Source: Ostrinia nubilalis
Taxonomy: Eukaryota; Arthropoda; Insecta; Lepidoptera; Crambidae
Direction of reading: 5' to 3'
DNA length: 64,000 nucleotides
Assembly: GCF_963855985.1 (NCBI RefSeq)
Contig: NC_087105.1
Location: 3,908,501 to 3,972,500, forward strand
Part shown: one piece after another, positions 36,201 through 51,200 of the stretch
Layout of the letters: every line of letters starts with the position of its first letter
How positions within the stretch are numbered: the stretch's first letter is position 1
Position numbers and translations under genes: made by a program
The notes under the pieces: generated by a model
Told to the model about the DNA's origin: nothing
What the model saw: the letters and a program-made list of their open reading frames with translations, nothing else
Database searches by the model: none

Positions 36201-39200
36201 ACAAAAAAAAAACAAATATTACCTTCTCCAGAACCATCTTCATAGAATTACAGTAGAGAAACCAAATAAACAAGGTGACAATAAACAAAAGGGACTACCC
36301 GTACGTCATTTCAAAGTAAATGTAATTATTTGTTAAGGATTATGTATCCCTACAATAATGCTTACAATTCGATCTTTAAAGGTATTCTTCAGAAACTTTA
36401 TTGGCATGCAAAATTTCGTTTTATAGGACCATTTGTCTACATATCTATTACGAAAATGTGATTACGTAAAACAATATCAAAAGATTTGTTTTCTTATTGA
36501 ACTTTTGTTTTTGCATACTTTTATTTTTCTAATTTTATATTCGTATTATGTATAAAACTTGAGCGAATGCTTGATTATGTTTCTTTATTATGGATTTTTT
36601 TTTGTGTTTTGCAACTTATTCTACCACTGCTGAGCAAAAAAGATTATCCTTAGACATTTTACACTGCGCTTCTAGTCCCAAACTAAGCAACTTATGCATT
36701 ATTTATACTATGAAATGACCATGACTCTGTGGAACATCTATGCTCTATCTACATTATACTACACTAACGTTTTCCCCTAACTGGGACTCGAATCCACAAC
36801 TGCAAAGGGGATTGTAGTTTCTTTCTTTCAGTGGTGGTACTGGTCAGTTCATACACTGCCTGACTCTCTGCTCCGACTTATGTGCGTTACAGCTATTGAC
36901 TATTATTACTCAGCAAATATCCCACTTTTATGATCGCATGGTTTTAAATGGGTAAAATAAAGATAATATTATATATCTATTTAAAACCTAAGAAGAAAAT
37001 TATCTCAAGTAAAAGTTTTAAACAGGTCTGCAAAACTAAGCCGTCAGTAGCCGGTTCGGTATGACACAGATGCCTTGGGTTTCTCAATAGTTGCAAGGAG
37101 CAATAATGAAATACCAAGTAAAATATTATTTTCACGCGATTTTAACGATATTATTTATACTTTGAGCTGACAACACGCTTACATGCCTGTGTGATTTTTT
37201 TTTACCAAGTATTGCTTTTTGGCGACAACACAATTTCATAGTGAAAACCTTCGTCATATTTTATCCGTCAGCTAGGTATGTTCGTCGGAGCATTGTCAAA
37301 GCTATTAATTAATTCGTTTATTACACCATATCAAGTGACGTCTCAGCCACGTTGATTGAATTGTACTTTTATTTCCCATCGCGGCACGCATGGTGGGTAT
37401 GATGTCATCGATTTAATTGCGGCGACCACTTCATTACCTACCTATGTATAAGCGATATTTATTTTAGTCTACATCCAGTAAGCTTCATACTTGCTACACG
37501 CGTACAATCGATTTGTGGAAACTTTACGGCACCATTATCTTTTACGCAATATTGTTACCTCGATTCAGTTCTCAATGTCAAGACTCATTTTTACTCTCAG
37601 ATATTTATTTTATTGTCGCTTTATGGTAGAGCACTTTTACTCGCTGCTTTGCACGCGTAGTCATATTTTGAAACACACTTAATAGATTAGTGTCCTTACA
37701 TTTCTTATTTTATTACGATTTTCTAAAAAAAAAAATATATCCTCATTTTTAACCTCCAAACGAGGGGATTTGGGTCAATATTATCTTAGCAGATGCTTAT
37801 GTTCCAAAACGCTATGTGATGTTTGGGGCAAACTTTGGACCGGCCGTGTAGAGTTCATTGCGCGTGACGGTTGCATCTCATTTCTGTATACATACCGGCT
37901 GCGTATGCACATAGTGCGGCTATATGCAGAGCTACATGTACATTCGTGCACAGGTCGTTAATGGTTGAACGTGGATCTGTTGTGTGGTACGCGGGTGGAA
38001 TAACCTATAATTAGATGCGCGGACACCAATACTCAGCCATGAAACTCGTAGATGTCTCGTTCCCTCAACATCCGCAATAACGTAAAACCGCTTTGAACGT
38101 GATTGATGTGGTTTTGTCCTTACAAAACTTTTAGTGTCAATATACTTCTACAGTTGGCAATAGCTATGATACTCGTATTATGAGCCTAGGCTCAGACCAC
38201 CTATTTTAGTTGGTATGAAAGTGCGCAAATTACACCGATTTGATATCGGCCGATTTTTCATACAAATTACAATCAGGGCCCATTTATCGGCCAACTAAAA
38301 GTCGGTGGTCTGCGCCTAGGCTATAATCCTTTCTTTTTGTCTCGTAAAATAAAATCTACAGTACAGTCAACGTCAAATAGTTCGTGACACCCAAAGTAGC
38401 CAAAAAGTTTGCAACACGTCTTATAAGGTTATGCCCTCAACTTTTTGGCCACTTTGGGTGTCACGAACTGTTTGACGCTGACTGTACAATATGAAACTCT
38501 ACATTTCATCAACTTAATTTTATTCAGTGGTGCTTAGGGAAAATACGCAACATACTTTTATTCGGATCTTAAATCCTACCCATTCGACTTGTGTTTGCAA
38601 TGAAGAATGTTCACTAATTTTGTTTTTTAGCTTTCTGTATTCTCTGTTAAAAATAAAAAATACACGTGAAAGAATTATTTCGATACGTCAATTAGTTTCC
38701 AAGATATTGAATTTTAAAAGTGCAGGCGGCGGCCGGCCCGCCATTTTATGCGCGTGACGTCATATTACAACGACTGGCTCATATTTGTATGGGTGGAATC
38801 TTGCAAACTGAATTAAGACCCACTTCCAGGCAACCGATTAAGCTGAAATTTCGCAAACACATGTGATTTGGATGACCATGCAATATTATGATGACATGGA
38901 GCTGATCTGATGATGGAGCTGGAAGGTGGCCATAGGAACTCTATAATAAAACGACTTAAATGCATCGAGTTTGGGCTCGTTCGTTTTGTATTGATGAGTA
39001 TTTTAATTCTATATAGTAATCGGGGTCTAATGATGGAGCTGGAAGGTAATTCGCAATAAAACGACACAATCGCATCAAGTTTGGGTTTGGTTCAATTTTA
39101 ATTTCTGTGATGGGTCTGGGTGTTAATATGTATAATAAGTTTGTATTTACAAAAAAAAAATATTTAAGTATGTTTATATCAGTTTTCTAGTGAGCGGACG

Positions 39201-42200
39201 CTGTGAATGTACGTCACACGGGGTCACGTGACCGTCGGCGGGACTCAATATTTAAGCGAACTTTGAATGCCTATAAAATCATAACTACTGGGTATTTTTG
39301 AATGAAATAAAAACTAATGTATTTGTAAATGTAAAAGCTTAACTGTAACATAGGTTTCAAGTGATTTTGCATACCTAGTAACATTCTCAATTGTGGCTGG
39401 CGCCACCGCGCGCCATTCGCATTCGCAGTGTGCGCCGACCCTTATTACTTGAAATATCTGGATCTGGATGTCTAGTCACGTTTTTCGTACATTCCCCAAA
39501 ATTACCAATGCGTAGTTTGCATAAATACTTATTGACGCTATTCCAGATATTTGTTGCGAGAAAAAGAAAGTTCTTTGTTTCCCTGTTTTACACCTCATGC
39601 CACCAGCGGCTCGAGTTATCAGATTTTCTTTATAGCAGAACTGCTTACATCCATTTCAAAGACTCATTTTATGTTTCTGTATTTCATTCTGGTTAACTGT
39701 AATGGGACGATTGTATCATAATAAATAATTTCTGAGTGAATTTTGTTTTCTCTTGGTAGATTCTTTTCCATTGATTCCACAGGAGATGGATTTCAAATAA
39801 TTTCAATGAATTCAAAGTTTTTGTAATATTATTGAACACAGAAACTGAAGTGTTGATATATTTATAGCAGCTTTCTTTTTTGTCCGGTAATGTTGCTCAT
39901 TTAATAATGTTAGTGATATAACAAGGCATGTGCAAGCGCAGGTGCATTTTTACTTTTGCAATAATATAAAGTTTAACTATTCCCTGCGTGCGAGTGAGTT
40001 TGTGTATGTTAAGGTAGAGTCGATGCATCGAACGCACATAGATTGAGCGGACTTGCTACCTAGACTATGTACAGAGAACAAATTGGAGCCGTACAAAGGG
40101 GGGGTTATGTGGGGGCGGCCGCGTATCGGGCGGCGTGATAAGTGACGACTATCCGTCAATGTGTTGCATAGGCAAGCGCATGTGAGGCGGTGGTGTATCG
40201 GACAATAGAGGCTTGTCGATGCAGTTTCGGCGGCGGAGGACGCGGGGCCGGCGGGCGGCGGCGGCGGCGGCTTGTGTTTCTCCGGCGTGCGTGGCACTGC
40301 AGCTCTCCTCCACGGCCGGTAATTTGATTGGGCCCGAGCTGTCACCTATGCGCCGCAGTCGCCCGGCCGTCGCTCGCCGGCTATCGATTAGAGGCCCCGC
40401 CCCTGCCCCCGCGCGGCCCGCGAACCGGATCTCGTCACGCCGCCATTGTGTACCCGCGACGCTTAAACGCATTCGTTTCTCCCGATGCGAAAACGACGCA
40501 TTCCTTCCGCGCGCCCGCCCGCCCCGCCGGCCGCTGCATCGCGCGGGACCGCGGCCTCTCATTACGCTCGCCGCAGGACCGCGCCTCCGACACCCAGCGC
40601 CAAACAATCCGCCAACTCCACCGTTGACACTGCCATCAATAAACCCGAACACAATAAACTCTGTTATCATTTATTCCTAACAAAACGTATGCATAATAAT
40701 CGAGATTCCAGCACCGTTTATGGCGGTATATCCCCGAATCTGAACCGGAAAGATACACCTATACACCGTGGCTTAAAGTTCAAATCGGCTTGCCAACTAA
40801 CTAACGGGGTATAAACGTTAATTTCGCTCATTTCAACGACGACGGTCTGGTAGCGTCATGCTTACATTCAGATTTGTAACGAAAGCTGCGTATTGTACAG
40901 TTGACAGGGAAAGCAAATAAACAAACCGCACTTGTACTAGTGCTGCGCTTGCGCAACTTGTTACAGAATTTGTTGAAGTAGCTAGTCAAACAAACATAGA
41001 AGGTTGATCGATTCCTAGAATCGGGTAATACTCTTGCTCTTGGTCATTTGCTACTTATTACCTAGTAGGTAATTAGATTTTTTTTCCGATTCGTAAATAT
41101 GAATGAACCTTTACACTTCTTACCATAAAATAAATGTTGACTGAAGACATAAATATTGTCTATCTAAGCCCAGAACCACCTTTCTTATCGGACAATTAGG
41201 TTGATTCAAACCTGTGTCCCCTTAACATAGTAGAGGAGTATCCATTATACATTGTTTGGCCTAACTGGAAATCAAACTCAGGACTTAAGTCCAAACTAAC
41301 CACTAGATCACAGGGGTGTGGTATTAAACTTGACATCAAATTTATCACTTTTAAATTAACTCTATCTACCGCGACCGCGAGACTTACTTTTTTCTGCCGC
41401 GGAATATTACCGTCTATTTACTCAATTGTTCTGCTAATCCGTCGCGCTGTCACCATAAGCCATAAATAAAGGATAGATTACTAAGTACCTGGTAACTGGT
41501 GGACGTTGGAAGTACAATATAGTTATTAATAACTTTATCATTTTAATAGGCCTTGGAAAACGCGTTGCGGACTAAGGCGACATGCAAAATTTATCCTTGT
41601 CTTAAAATTTAAAACCTATTAATGTTTTTTTTTGTTAAATATGTAAGTACACTCGCGAGCAAAAATATGGAATCACCCTATTTATTCCGAGCGATCATAA
41701 GAACTAAATGACTAATAGAAGATCAATAAAAATGGTACCATTTTAAAGGAGATATTATAAACTTAAAATTGATACCACAGATACATACAATACATAGTCA
41801 TTCAGTTCTTAAGACCGCCCGGAACATAAAGGGGTGATTCCATACTTTTGCTCGTAAGTAGGTATAGTTATTTATTTGTATTTCACACATTACTCTCTGA
41901 TACTCCCGTTAACCCCTCAAACAAAAAATAAATTATGCTTGTGTCTGATTGAGTTACCGGTAGTCCAGTGAACGACGGGAATCGAACTACCAACCAAATC
42001 GGTAGTCCGACGCGGACTCCGTTTTAGTCGCCTGATAATTTGAATCATAATCAGGAACATAGTCGCGTGCTTCCGCTAGTATATTATTATGTTGCCCTTA
42101 GAATGTAAGTTGGTTTTAATTTAGGAAATTACATGTAGTCCATACTTATCTGTTACCTACTACAAAAACATAAGGAAAATTATTCAGGAAAAAACTAATC

Positions 42201-45200
42201 GTATAATTATTCAACCGTATTAAACTTGGTTTTAGTAATAAAACTAAAGATAAACCTTACGTATACGTACGTAGAATAAAGTTATTGTCCGTTCCTGGTA
42301 ATGTTTAAACTAAACTAGTTTATTGACGGTAGGCTTATATTCTTATTGTAAGTAAACCCAGGATGTTTCTTCAAACTCGTCACTGACTCTACACGTACAC
42401 TACAGTCGACAGCCGACCGTTACTAAAGTCAATGATTATTAAAAAAAAATGCATTTTTCATTGACTGAATATCATTCTACTCAACGTAACAAAACAACAT
42501 TAGATAGAAAAGGTTGACTTTGGAACCGCCATCATGCCTCGCGAACAAGAACCTTTGCACTTTGCAGTGCAAACTTTGATTTGCCAGTGTACGAATATTG
42601 TTTCTATTTACCTACAAATAAATAACTATAAGAAACTACATCAGAAAGACATTTCGTTTTATATGCTAATGTCACCAAAGTGCATAGTTTAATAAAGTGC
42701 CAATAAATTAGCGCCGTATTATGGTGTGATAAATTTTTGATATGTGGGTAATGTGGGACACCGCGGAAAATAAAATGAACGTTATTACAGCGATTTAATA
42801 TTGCGTATTTCAATACGATCGCGACCAACGCGGGGGACCTACAACTTGTTGCTCGATCACAAAATATTATTCAAAATGCAAGTGCTGACCATCAATCTAC
42901 GATTTATTTTAGAAGGACGCGGTAAATTGTTATGCTCCTCCTGAATATACACCACTACTAACAGAATATGTGTCTTTAAATAAACGTTATAAAGTCAACT
43001 CTGCCCTGCCACCTCATAACGAAGAAAGTTTGATTCCCGGCTTAGATCGATCAAAGTGGAGAGTCTGTAAGTTTAAAAATCTGCATAAAAAGGTCATTGT
43101 TTGGCCGCAATAAGGGAGAGTCCGGTAATTTGGACCAGTTTTTTTCAATCCCATTTTACACATAGTTTTGTTTTGTTTTTGCTAATGTCCATGGTATATA
43201 ATAAAAGAGAAATTATTCAACTTACTATTTCATAGGTATTAATCAACATGATTGTTGTATATTTAGCACAAATCAACAAAATACGAGTTCAGAGCTTCGG
43301 TCCAATTTAGCCAACCGGTTCGATAATTTGTACCACTAGGTTACTAAATAGGATTTCAATAAATTTCAAGCCTGTAAAAAAACTATGGCAAAATATTATA
43401 CGACACATTCTTAACGAATTAGGTAACGAAAAGGAACAGTAGTTAATAACATAGACAATCGATATTGTTTTACACGTTATCACGATTTTGAGTACAAGTT
43501 TTGTAATTTCAATTATCGTAACGCACACTTGTCCTAATCTACTTTGCCAGTCTTTTGCTTTCATTTATTATTAACACCTTCGCTGCCAGCCTAAAAATGG
43601 CACTATTCCGTTCGGGCCATGGGGGACAATGATGGGCGACACTTTAACTTTCTGTTCGGGCCGCGTCGGACAATGATGACCGCGAGTCAGACCTATGTTC
43701 AAACCTCTGCATTGAGCCGATGGACAGCATTTCTTCAATAATTCTCATATAAGCTGACCCGCGCGGCTCCCAAGATTAGTGTACGTCACTTGGTTCTCAA
43801 GTAAAGCTCGGACTTAGAAAAAAAAATGTGGATAACGGTAGCGCAATGAAACATGGTAATTATACAATGCATTTTTGCAAATGTATCAACTTTTTAGCAA
43901 GATAATAACGGTTTATTAATTAAAACATATCGTTTACTTATTTTACATAATTTATATTATGCAGGACAATAAAAAAAAATCCCTTTCATTGTTGAACAAC
44001 CACTTTGTATGAAGGGTTGGTACAGGTACTAAGTTCTTTGTACAGCTACAAAACTTATGCCATTTAAAACCTTATTAGTGGCATAAATTATTGTACTTAT
44101 TAGATGCTTACACCTAGCAGGATTGTCGAGAAAAATAGATTTGTTTAATGTATGAAAAAAAAATTTCTCTTATCGATACTCTATTCTAAAACTTTTTTTA
44201 TTATTCATGTAGGTCAAATTATTATAGGCATGTTAAATCAGCTATGTCATTATAATTATTTTTAATTTTAAGTATATTTTTAAATATTATTTGTAGATAT
44301 ACTGACAATTCAATATTGTTTTGAAAAAAGAACCGATCGAAAGTGACACTACAGTGATGGATGAAAAATTCAAAATACAGTCAAACAATTTCTAAAACGT
44401 CAAGTCGCAAAAATTGGATTAATAACCCAGTTGTTAGTAGCACCTTCCTGTAAATGTCATAATTATATGGCTGTCCAACGAGGCAAAAATCGGAACTAAT
44501 AGTTCAGTATTGATAGTAGCGCCTTCCTGACAAAGCCATAGCTGCAACGGCTCAGTTTTGGACAACTTTTATACGAATTATTGATAAATTCAATTTTTTA
44601 AAGAAAAATTAATCCTTTTTTAATTAAAACAATTTGAAAAAAATCACTTTTAGCGTTCCTTTTACGGTATCATCGATTAATTTATTATTATTTTTAATCA
44701 CTATTTACGACTTATCCTGCTAGTTTCGTTTCTCATTTTATACCTTATAATATTCCTATTTATGCGTAATATAATATATCAAAAACCTACCAATGTACAA
44801 CTCATTATTTTTTTGGTTGTTCTCTTTTTTTTTTGGATGCTAGCGGGGATGGTCGACAACATGACCGCGCGGCCCTACGGAACGGATTTTCGAATTTTCG
44901 CTCGCTGGGGCCATGGGGGTCAATGATGTCCGACGCTTAATAATACGATGTAGAGACTCAAAAACAACTATATGTTAATAAAATCCTTTATTTATGTTTA
45001 TAATGTAACGATTTAACAAAAAAAAACTATCGACGAAAATTGAAAAAAAAATGAAATTTTTACTTGGCCTGGTAGGAAAGTGCAGTGTCGGACAACATTG
45101 ACCGCGTTGGCGTTCAATGTGTTAAGTCAAACATAACTATGCTATTATAACTTCAAAATATGATTTACTAAAAAAAATTCAAAATCCTTTGGTAAAATTC

Positions 45201-48200
45201 CATACAACTTGATGTGGTACAATTTAACCGACTAGGTGATAGTGCTTTTAAAAAATCGATAAAAAATATAGCTTACAAATACCGAAAAATGATTCAAATA
45301 ATTGTAATCCACACTAATTTACGCTTCTAAATAATAAATTTGAAACACTGTGTGATTAAATTTAACAAAATTACAAACTAAATATGCTTTGTCAAAAGTT
45401 ACTTGAAAACGAGGAAAAAAATCTTTTCAAAATAAAACAAACGTTTTAATTGTCACGGCACTAACCATATGGCCAATATTAATTGAATTTAGTTGTGTAT
45501 CACTGAGTGTTGCAATTACAGACATTCAATAAATACTTTACGAAATATGAGGGTGGTACAATTTATCCGGCGGTACAATATACCGAACTCTCCCCTACAT
45601 GATGATGATACGAGAATATTACATTTCTCAGAGAAATAAAAACTCGGTAGTTTTTACATCAATAAAATTATTGTTAAATTAATGACCAACATGCAGCCTA
45701 TTTTTACCTGCAGCTGCCCGTAGTATGTGTACGACGAATAGTATGGATGACCAAGTCGAGAACTCAGTCCTTCGCAGAATCCCATACAATATTTATTTCT
45801 CAAAGAATTCTAGCTCATGTTTCAAACAAACACTTCTTGTGAAGAAACGCTTCAGGCAATTTTAGTCTTAAATTCGGCAATATTTATTTTTCAGACTTGG
45901 TAAGATTGACCTATCCGGTTAGATCCTGAATATAACGGTGTCATAATACCAATTGAAATTCATATGAAGACAACCGGAGGTGTTATTTATGGACACATTG
46001 ATATTCTGAAGACTCCGCCTGATGATCTGAATTTAACATCTTTGGTGTCGATTACCCGAAAATTACATATTTATGAAAAATTCGAAAGGCTCTGGAAGTC
46101 ATTTGTCTGTATGCTAACATAGCTTTCTCCAAGAAATTAAATGCGTGCTACAATGGACGGTGAAGACAATACAGAATAACTGTCCTACATCACGATATTA
46201 CAGGATTTGCAGCTGAAACCAAAACTAACTGGAGTTACAAGATACCTCGGTTTATGCATATTTTCGATGTAATGTTGGGTTAAATTTTAATGTTGTGTTT
46301 GTGTAATATTTTTTTTATGTAAGACAAGGCAGGTATTTGACCGCAATCGCAAACAAATTACTACTTCAAAAATAAAATTTTCAGACCAAATTCAAATCTA
46401 CAATCGCGAATCTAGATGTTTTTGTTACAATGTTAGTTTCCAGACATTTTAAAGAAAAATATTTTATTCGCATTGGTATTATGTTTATAATGTGACACTG
46501 TGTTAACCTTGAGTTGACGCGTCGTCCGTACAGATAATATTCTTTTTATTTACATACTTAGGTTCTGTTTTACAAACTCTATAGGTGTTCCGCTCCCGCA
46601 AACTTTACAGTCTTCGATCTATCCGTCGGGCATTTGTACATACTGAAAGCTCTATAGTTCTTTCAAGAACCCTCAATTTAGCATACCGAACGAATTTGAG
46701 CTTTCATGCAAGGCATAATCTGTGTCAAGGCCCCTAAGTTTAGCTAGACAATTACCTAAAGGTGCAGGAGTCGAGGTTCCGTTCTATTCTTGGCAGGTAC
46801 TACCTGCCACTAACTCGTGAAAGATTATGAAACATAGGGCAATTTCGTTATCACTTATCATGATATTGATCAGTTTCCTAATATTGTCTAATCATTGTTC
46901 ATTGTGCTTTACTGCTCGCCGAATTACAATAATAGTATGAAACTCTATTTTCCCAGAATTTCATAAAAATTTCCTGTCACCTGACTAAAGAAAAGAAGGG
47001 ACTGTTTACACGAGTAATGTTCTTTCTTTATTGTAATTATTGAACTCCTTAATGATTTGAAACATTTAGACAAATCACTGGCTTGAACCTATTCTTGAAA
47101 GTAGATTCGTAGTTGAGTGATGTTCCATAATACAGGTCTAGTGCTCGTACCCGCACAGTAGACTAGCGAGTAAATTAGTGCTAAACGTGAGCGGACAAAA
47201 TCAACTATCTGATAATTTCAAGTCAAGTATCACAGCTGTTTTCAGCGTTTACTCTTTATTTTCAGACTTAACTTTTACGCTTATTTTGGAATAAGTTTAA
47301 ACTTAATTTATAACTTGACATTTTTCCGTAGTATTAGAGCAAAATCGCTTCTATACCACAAAATGTTATTAGTTTGTGGGAGAAAACTGATATTATCATT
47401 TCAGCACCAAATCAGTGCAAAGCGCCAGAATTCCGCTTGCGCCTTTACTTTTTCATACGTACACATGAATCGGTTTTCCGCTCCGCTTTAAACTCCGCCT
47501 GTGCGCTATGAACGTGGCCTTAAAAGCACTGAATAAGCGGCTTGGTGTGGCCCACATAAAAACGTAAATCCATAGCGTCTGTTCTGGTATGTTCTGTAAC
47601 AGAAATAAGTTCAGTCCTAGAGTTGAAAGATGTTGTTGGTTAGATAGATGAATCACTATTATACATTACTTTTTTTTTTTAATAAATTCGATTCGTGTTT
47701 CTCTGTTTGTCATAAATGCGGTCTGCCACATTGGCAAATAGCTGGTAAACATGAAATTCATTCGGCGACAAAGTCCACCCGTGATTGATTACATATTTAA
47801 TTAAAAGTTAGATAAAATAATAATTGGCAATCGGTTAATGCATCCATGCCTTTCATAAGTAGGTTTCTGACGTATGATTCGACTAGAAATTAATATCTAA
47901 CGTACTTTAGTAAGGTTTCTGAAGGAACCCTACCTGACTTGTCTAGCCTTTCCGAATATGACTAGGAATGATTCACACCTTATCGCGTAGTAAAGAAATG
48001 GGCTGCGAATGTTACGATATAGAGGTATTTTATGGTCACATTAAATTATTTCTTTTCTGTTATTTCTTGGTGTGCTATATTTATTTTGCTAGAATTCGTC
48101 TCGTTTTACAGTTCTTTATTATAATGTCCTGTGCGCAAAGAAAATCCACTACGATTGTAAGAGCTAATGTGATAAAGCAATAAGATATGATTGAGTATTG

Positions 48201-51200
48201 ATCTTACCTTAAATTTACTGAAATAAACCCATGTTTTTTGGATTATCCATGTATTTACATTTGAGGAAATGTAACTTTGTAAATTTTGTATTTAAATTGG
48301 TTTGTAATTTTTGTTGCAACAACAACTTATAGCATCCTATGCGTTCTGCTGTCTTTGCTTGCAGGATGTGGTTAGAATAAGACTTAATTAAACTTTAGAA
48401 CTATGACCTACTTTTAATTTTTCCAGTATTTACAATAAATGTAACAGATTGAAGTTCATATTAAAAGCTTTTTTTTTTTTTTTTTTCAATTTGGTACTTC
48501 ATAGCAGCGGCTTAAGGAGTTAACGATTTGTGGTTTTGATTAGTTATTATTATAGGTATTATTTGCAAAAATAGTTTGTTGTGGTAGTATTGTTTTTTTT
48601 TTCTTGTTTTCGTCTTAACTCTCAGAACTTCATTATTCTGCTTTGAATCATTTGATCATGAATGGGGGTCGTAGTCTTGATCAAATCGTGTCCCCGGGGC
48701 ATGTCAACAAAGCATATGACCATTTCTATCGGAGGGCTCTCTTTATATGAGATTGGTATCTGTTTCATGTGGATTGTTTAATCAAAATCAACCATTAGTT
48801 AGCGTTGTTTCGAATTCAAACGGCATTGACCCTCGTAAAGAGTAGAAGCGTCGCGGTTTCACCACTAGCTACCTCCAGCGGTCGCGCGCATGCCTGTTTC
48901 TAAGGTCGCGCACGGCGTTGCCTCCGATGGAAATCATTCCAATTAAAATGGCACTCGCCGATTTTTATGTCTGGCCGAAACAACCGCCCGACCTCGCATC
49001 TTCGAGGTCGCCCGGATTCATTGGCGACAGCATGAATGGCAACAGCGAGACCGCATCTTACCGGCCGCCACTGTTGTCACTGCGGTGTTTCGCGGGCGGG
49101 CAGATTTATTTGGACGTACCCCCTTCGGGGGGCGCGGGGCCGGGCGCGCCACCCACAGCGCCACCTCCACACATTTGACTGGATCAATAAGTAAGCAAAG
49201 GATGCCCGAGCAGAAAAACCATACACCCGACCACCCCAAGGGGGCACACGTAACCGACACCCCCCCACTAACGGGGGGCAGAACTCCACAGATTGCCATT
49301 TTCTCTTTGCCTACGCTTTAATTAGTTGCGTAGTGACGCGTGTGGATCCATAATCCGGTGTTATTAAATTGCCAAATTAATCTCACCGCCGAACCACAAA
49401 GTATGCTGGCCAGTGCATCGAAGCCCGGCATGCGGCAGGCGAGCTCCAAAGGCTATGAAATCGATTGTTGACGACCTATGAAAGATGGTGTAAAATTCTT
49501 CAATAACTTTTCCAACAACTGTTAGCTATCATAAATCTTAAATGTAGAGCACTAAACTCTTTTACAAGGTATCAATAAGTTACTCGAAACGCCACTATGT
49601 ACGAAAGATAAGATAAAACTTTGTAGATAATTCAGGACGGTGCCGACACCGCACGGTATGCCACCTGTAATATTTTAACAAAGCTCTTTCTTTGTATGTA
49701 TCTTTGTATGCACACTTAAGCTCTGAGCACGGCTTATCCATATTCATGCGAGTTCACGGCTTGCTGCTGGTCAACCTTTGTCCTCATTACCGGAATGTTT
49801 AGGAACATTGACATTTTGACAACTACTAATATGTAAAATACGTTTTAATTGTTCAAATCTTATGCTGCTAATATTGCTGCCCGCAACATTACAACGCTGA
49901 AACTCGATTCAATCGCAGTCTATAGATTCGACACTGTAATGGGTCTAAATATTCAAATTCAACCAATCAAAAGCATAACTGTGCTTGAAATTTAATCCAA
50001 TTTTACAGTACTACAAAACGACACTGTAACTATGTTGGATAACAAACCAAACGTGAGCAATACCGTCATAATAACTAGCTGTCCAGGCGAACTTCGTACC
50101 ACCCAATAGACAATGATTGTGGTCATTGAGATGGTACTAAGGACTAATCGCAGTTTGTTAGCTTCCTAAAAACATTACTCTCCTTTTTAGGTAAGTAGTC
50201 GAATAAAAGTAGCCTACATGTTAATCCAAATTTTATCAAAATCTGTCCAGCCGTTTTTGAGTTTAAATGATGTAACTAACACGGACGGTTTATGCATTAG
50301 AAGAAGATATATTGTTATATACAGGGTGGCCAAAACAGTGAGGTCTAAAAGAAAAATTTAGATTCCTTACATCAAGGTGTACCTAAATCACGCCCATGTA
50401 TGTAATACGATTGTGCTTAGTTTAGGAGATAGAGTTAATTTAGTGATATTTTAAAATTTTATGACCTAGTAGGCTTTAAACATTTTTAAAATGGTTTTGG
50501 ACCTATGGATGGAAGTTCTTTTTTTTACCTAAACTTTTAAGTTGAAAATTTGATAGTGTTCTGATAAAAGCATAATTTTCATGTTTCTAGCAAAACTTTT
50601 GTACGTTGAATCAAAGATAGGAAGGTGATTATTTTTTTCAAACATCTGCAATTAATAACAAATCTGTCGAAAAAAAGAAATCTGAAAAAAGTCAACCCAA
50701 AAAAAAGATAAAAATGTTTAAAGCCTACTAGGTCATAAAATTTTAAAATATCACAAAATTAACTCTATCTCCTAAACTAAGCACAATCGTATTACATACA
50801 TGGGGGTGATTTAGGTACACCTTGATGTAAGGAATCTAAATTTTTCTTTTAGACTTCACTGTTCTGGCCACCCTGTATAGTTACGTACGTCCGTTCTTTT
50901 ATTCGAAGGCGGTAGAGGTTCTATAGCTACTGGTGGATCTCACGAGCCTATCAAATAAGCCTAATTGATTTATTTTAAAAATACTTTTGAGTATATGCTT
51001 TCTACTCAACATTTCGAAGGCGGCTTATGGTTGGTGATCCATCATGCCTACTAATACCAAAGCTCAAAGTAACTGTTATATGCCACTTGAGAAGAACAAC
51101 TTATCAAAATACGTTTTATATCCACCGTCCTATGATTACAAACTTCTCTCGATCCGCTCTGGTTCGGAGCTGGATCCTAGATGTGGCACAATGTAGAGTA

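Noticed and set aside
40149..40680. 155- and 173-codon open frames on opposite strands
   Set aside because: GC-driven low-complexity frames; no consistent splice sites or known domain. Kept only as a GC-rich island.
41930..42030. tRNA-like B-box (GGTAGTTCGATTCCCG on the minus strand)
   Set aside because: The A-box partner is poor and I could not build a cloverleaf, so there is not enough support for a tRNA or SINE call.
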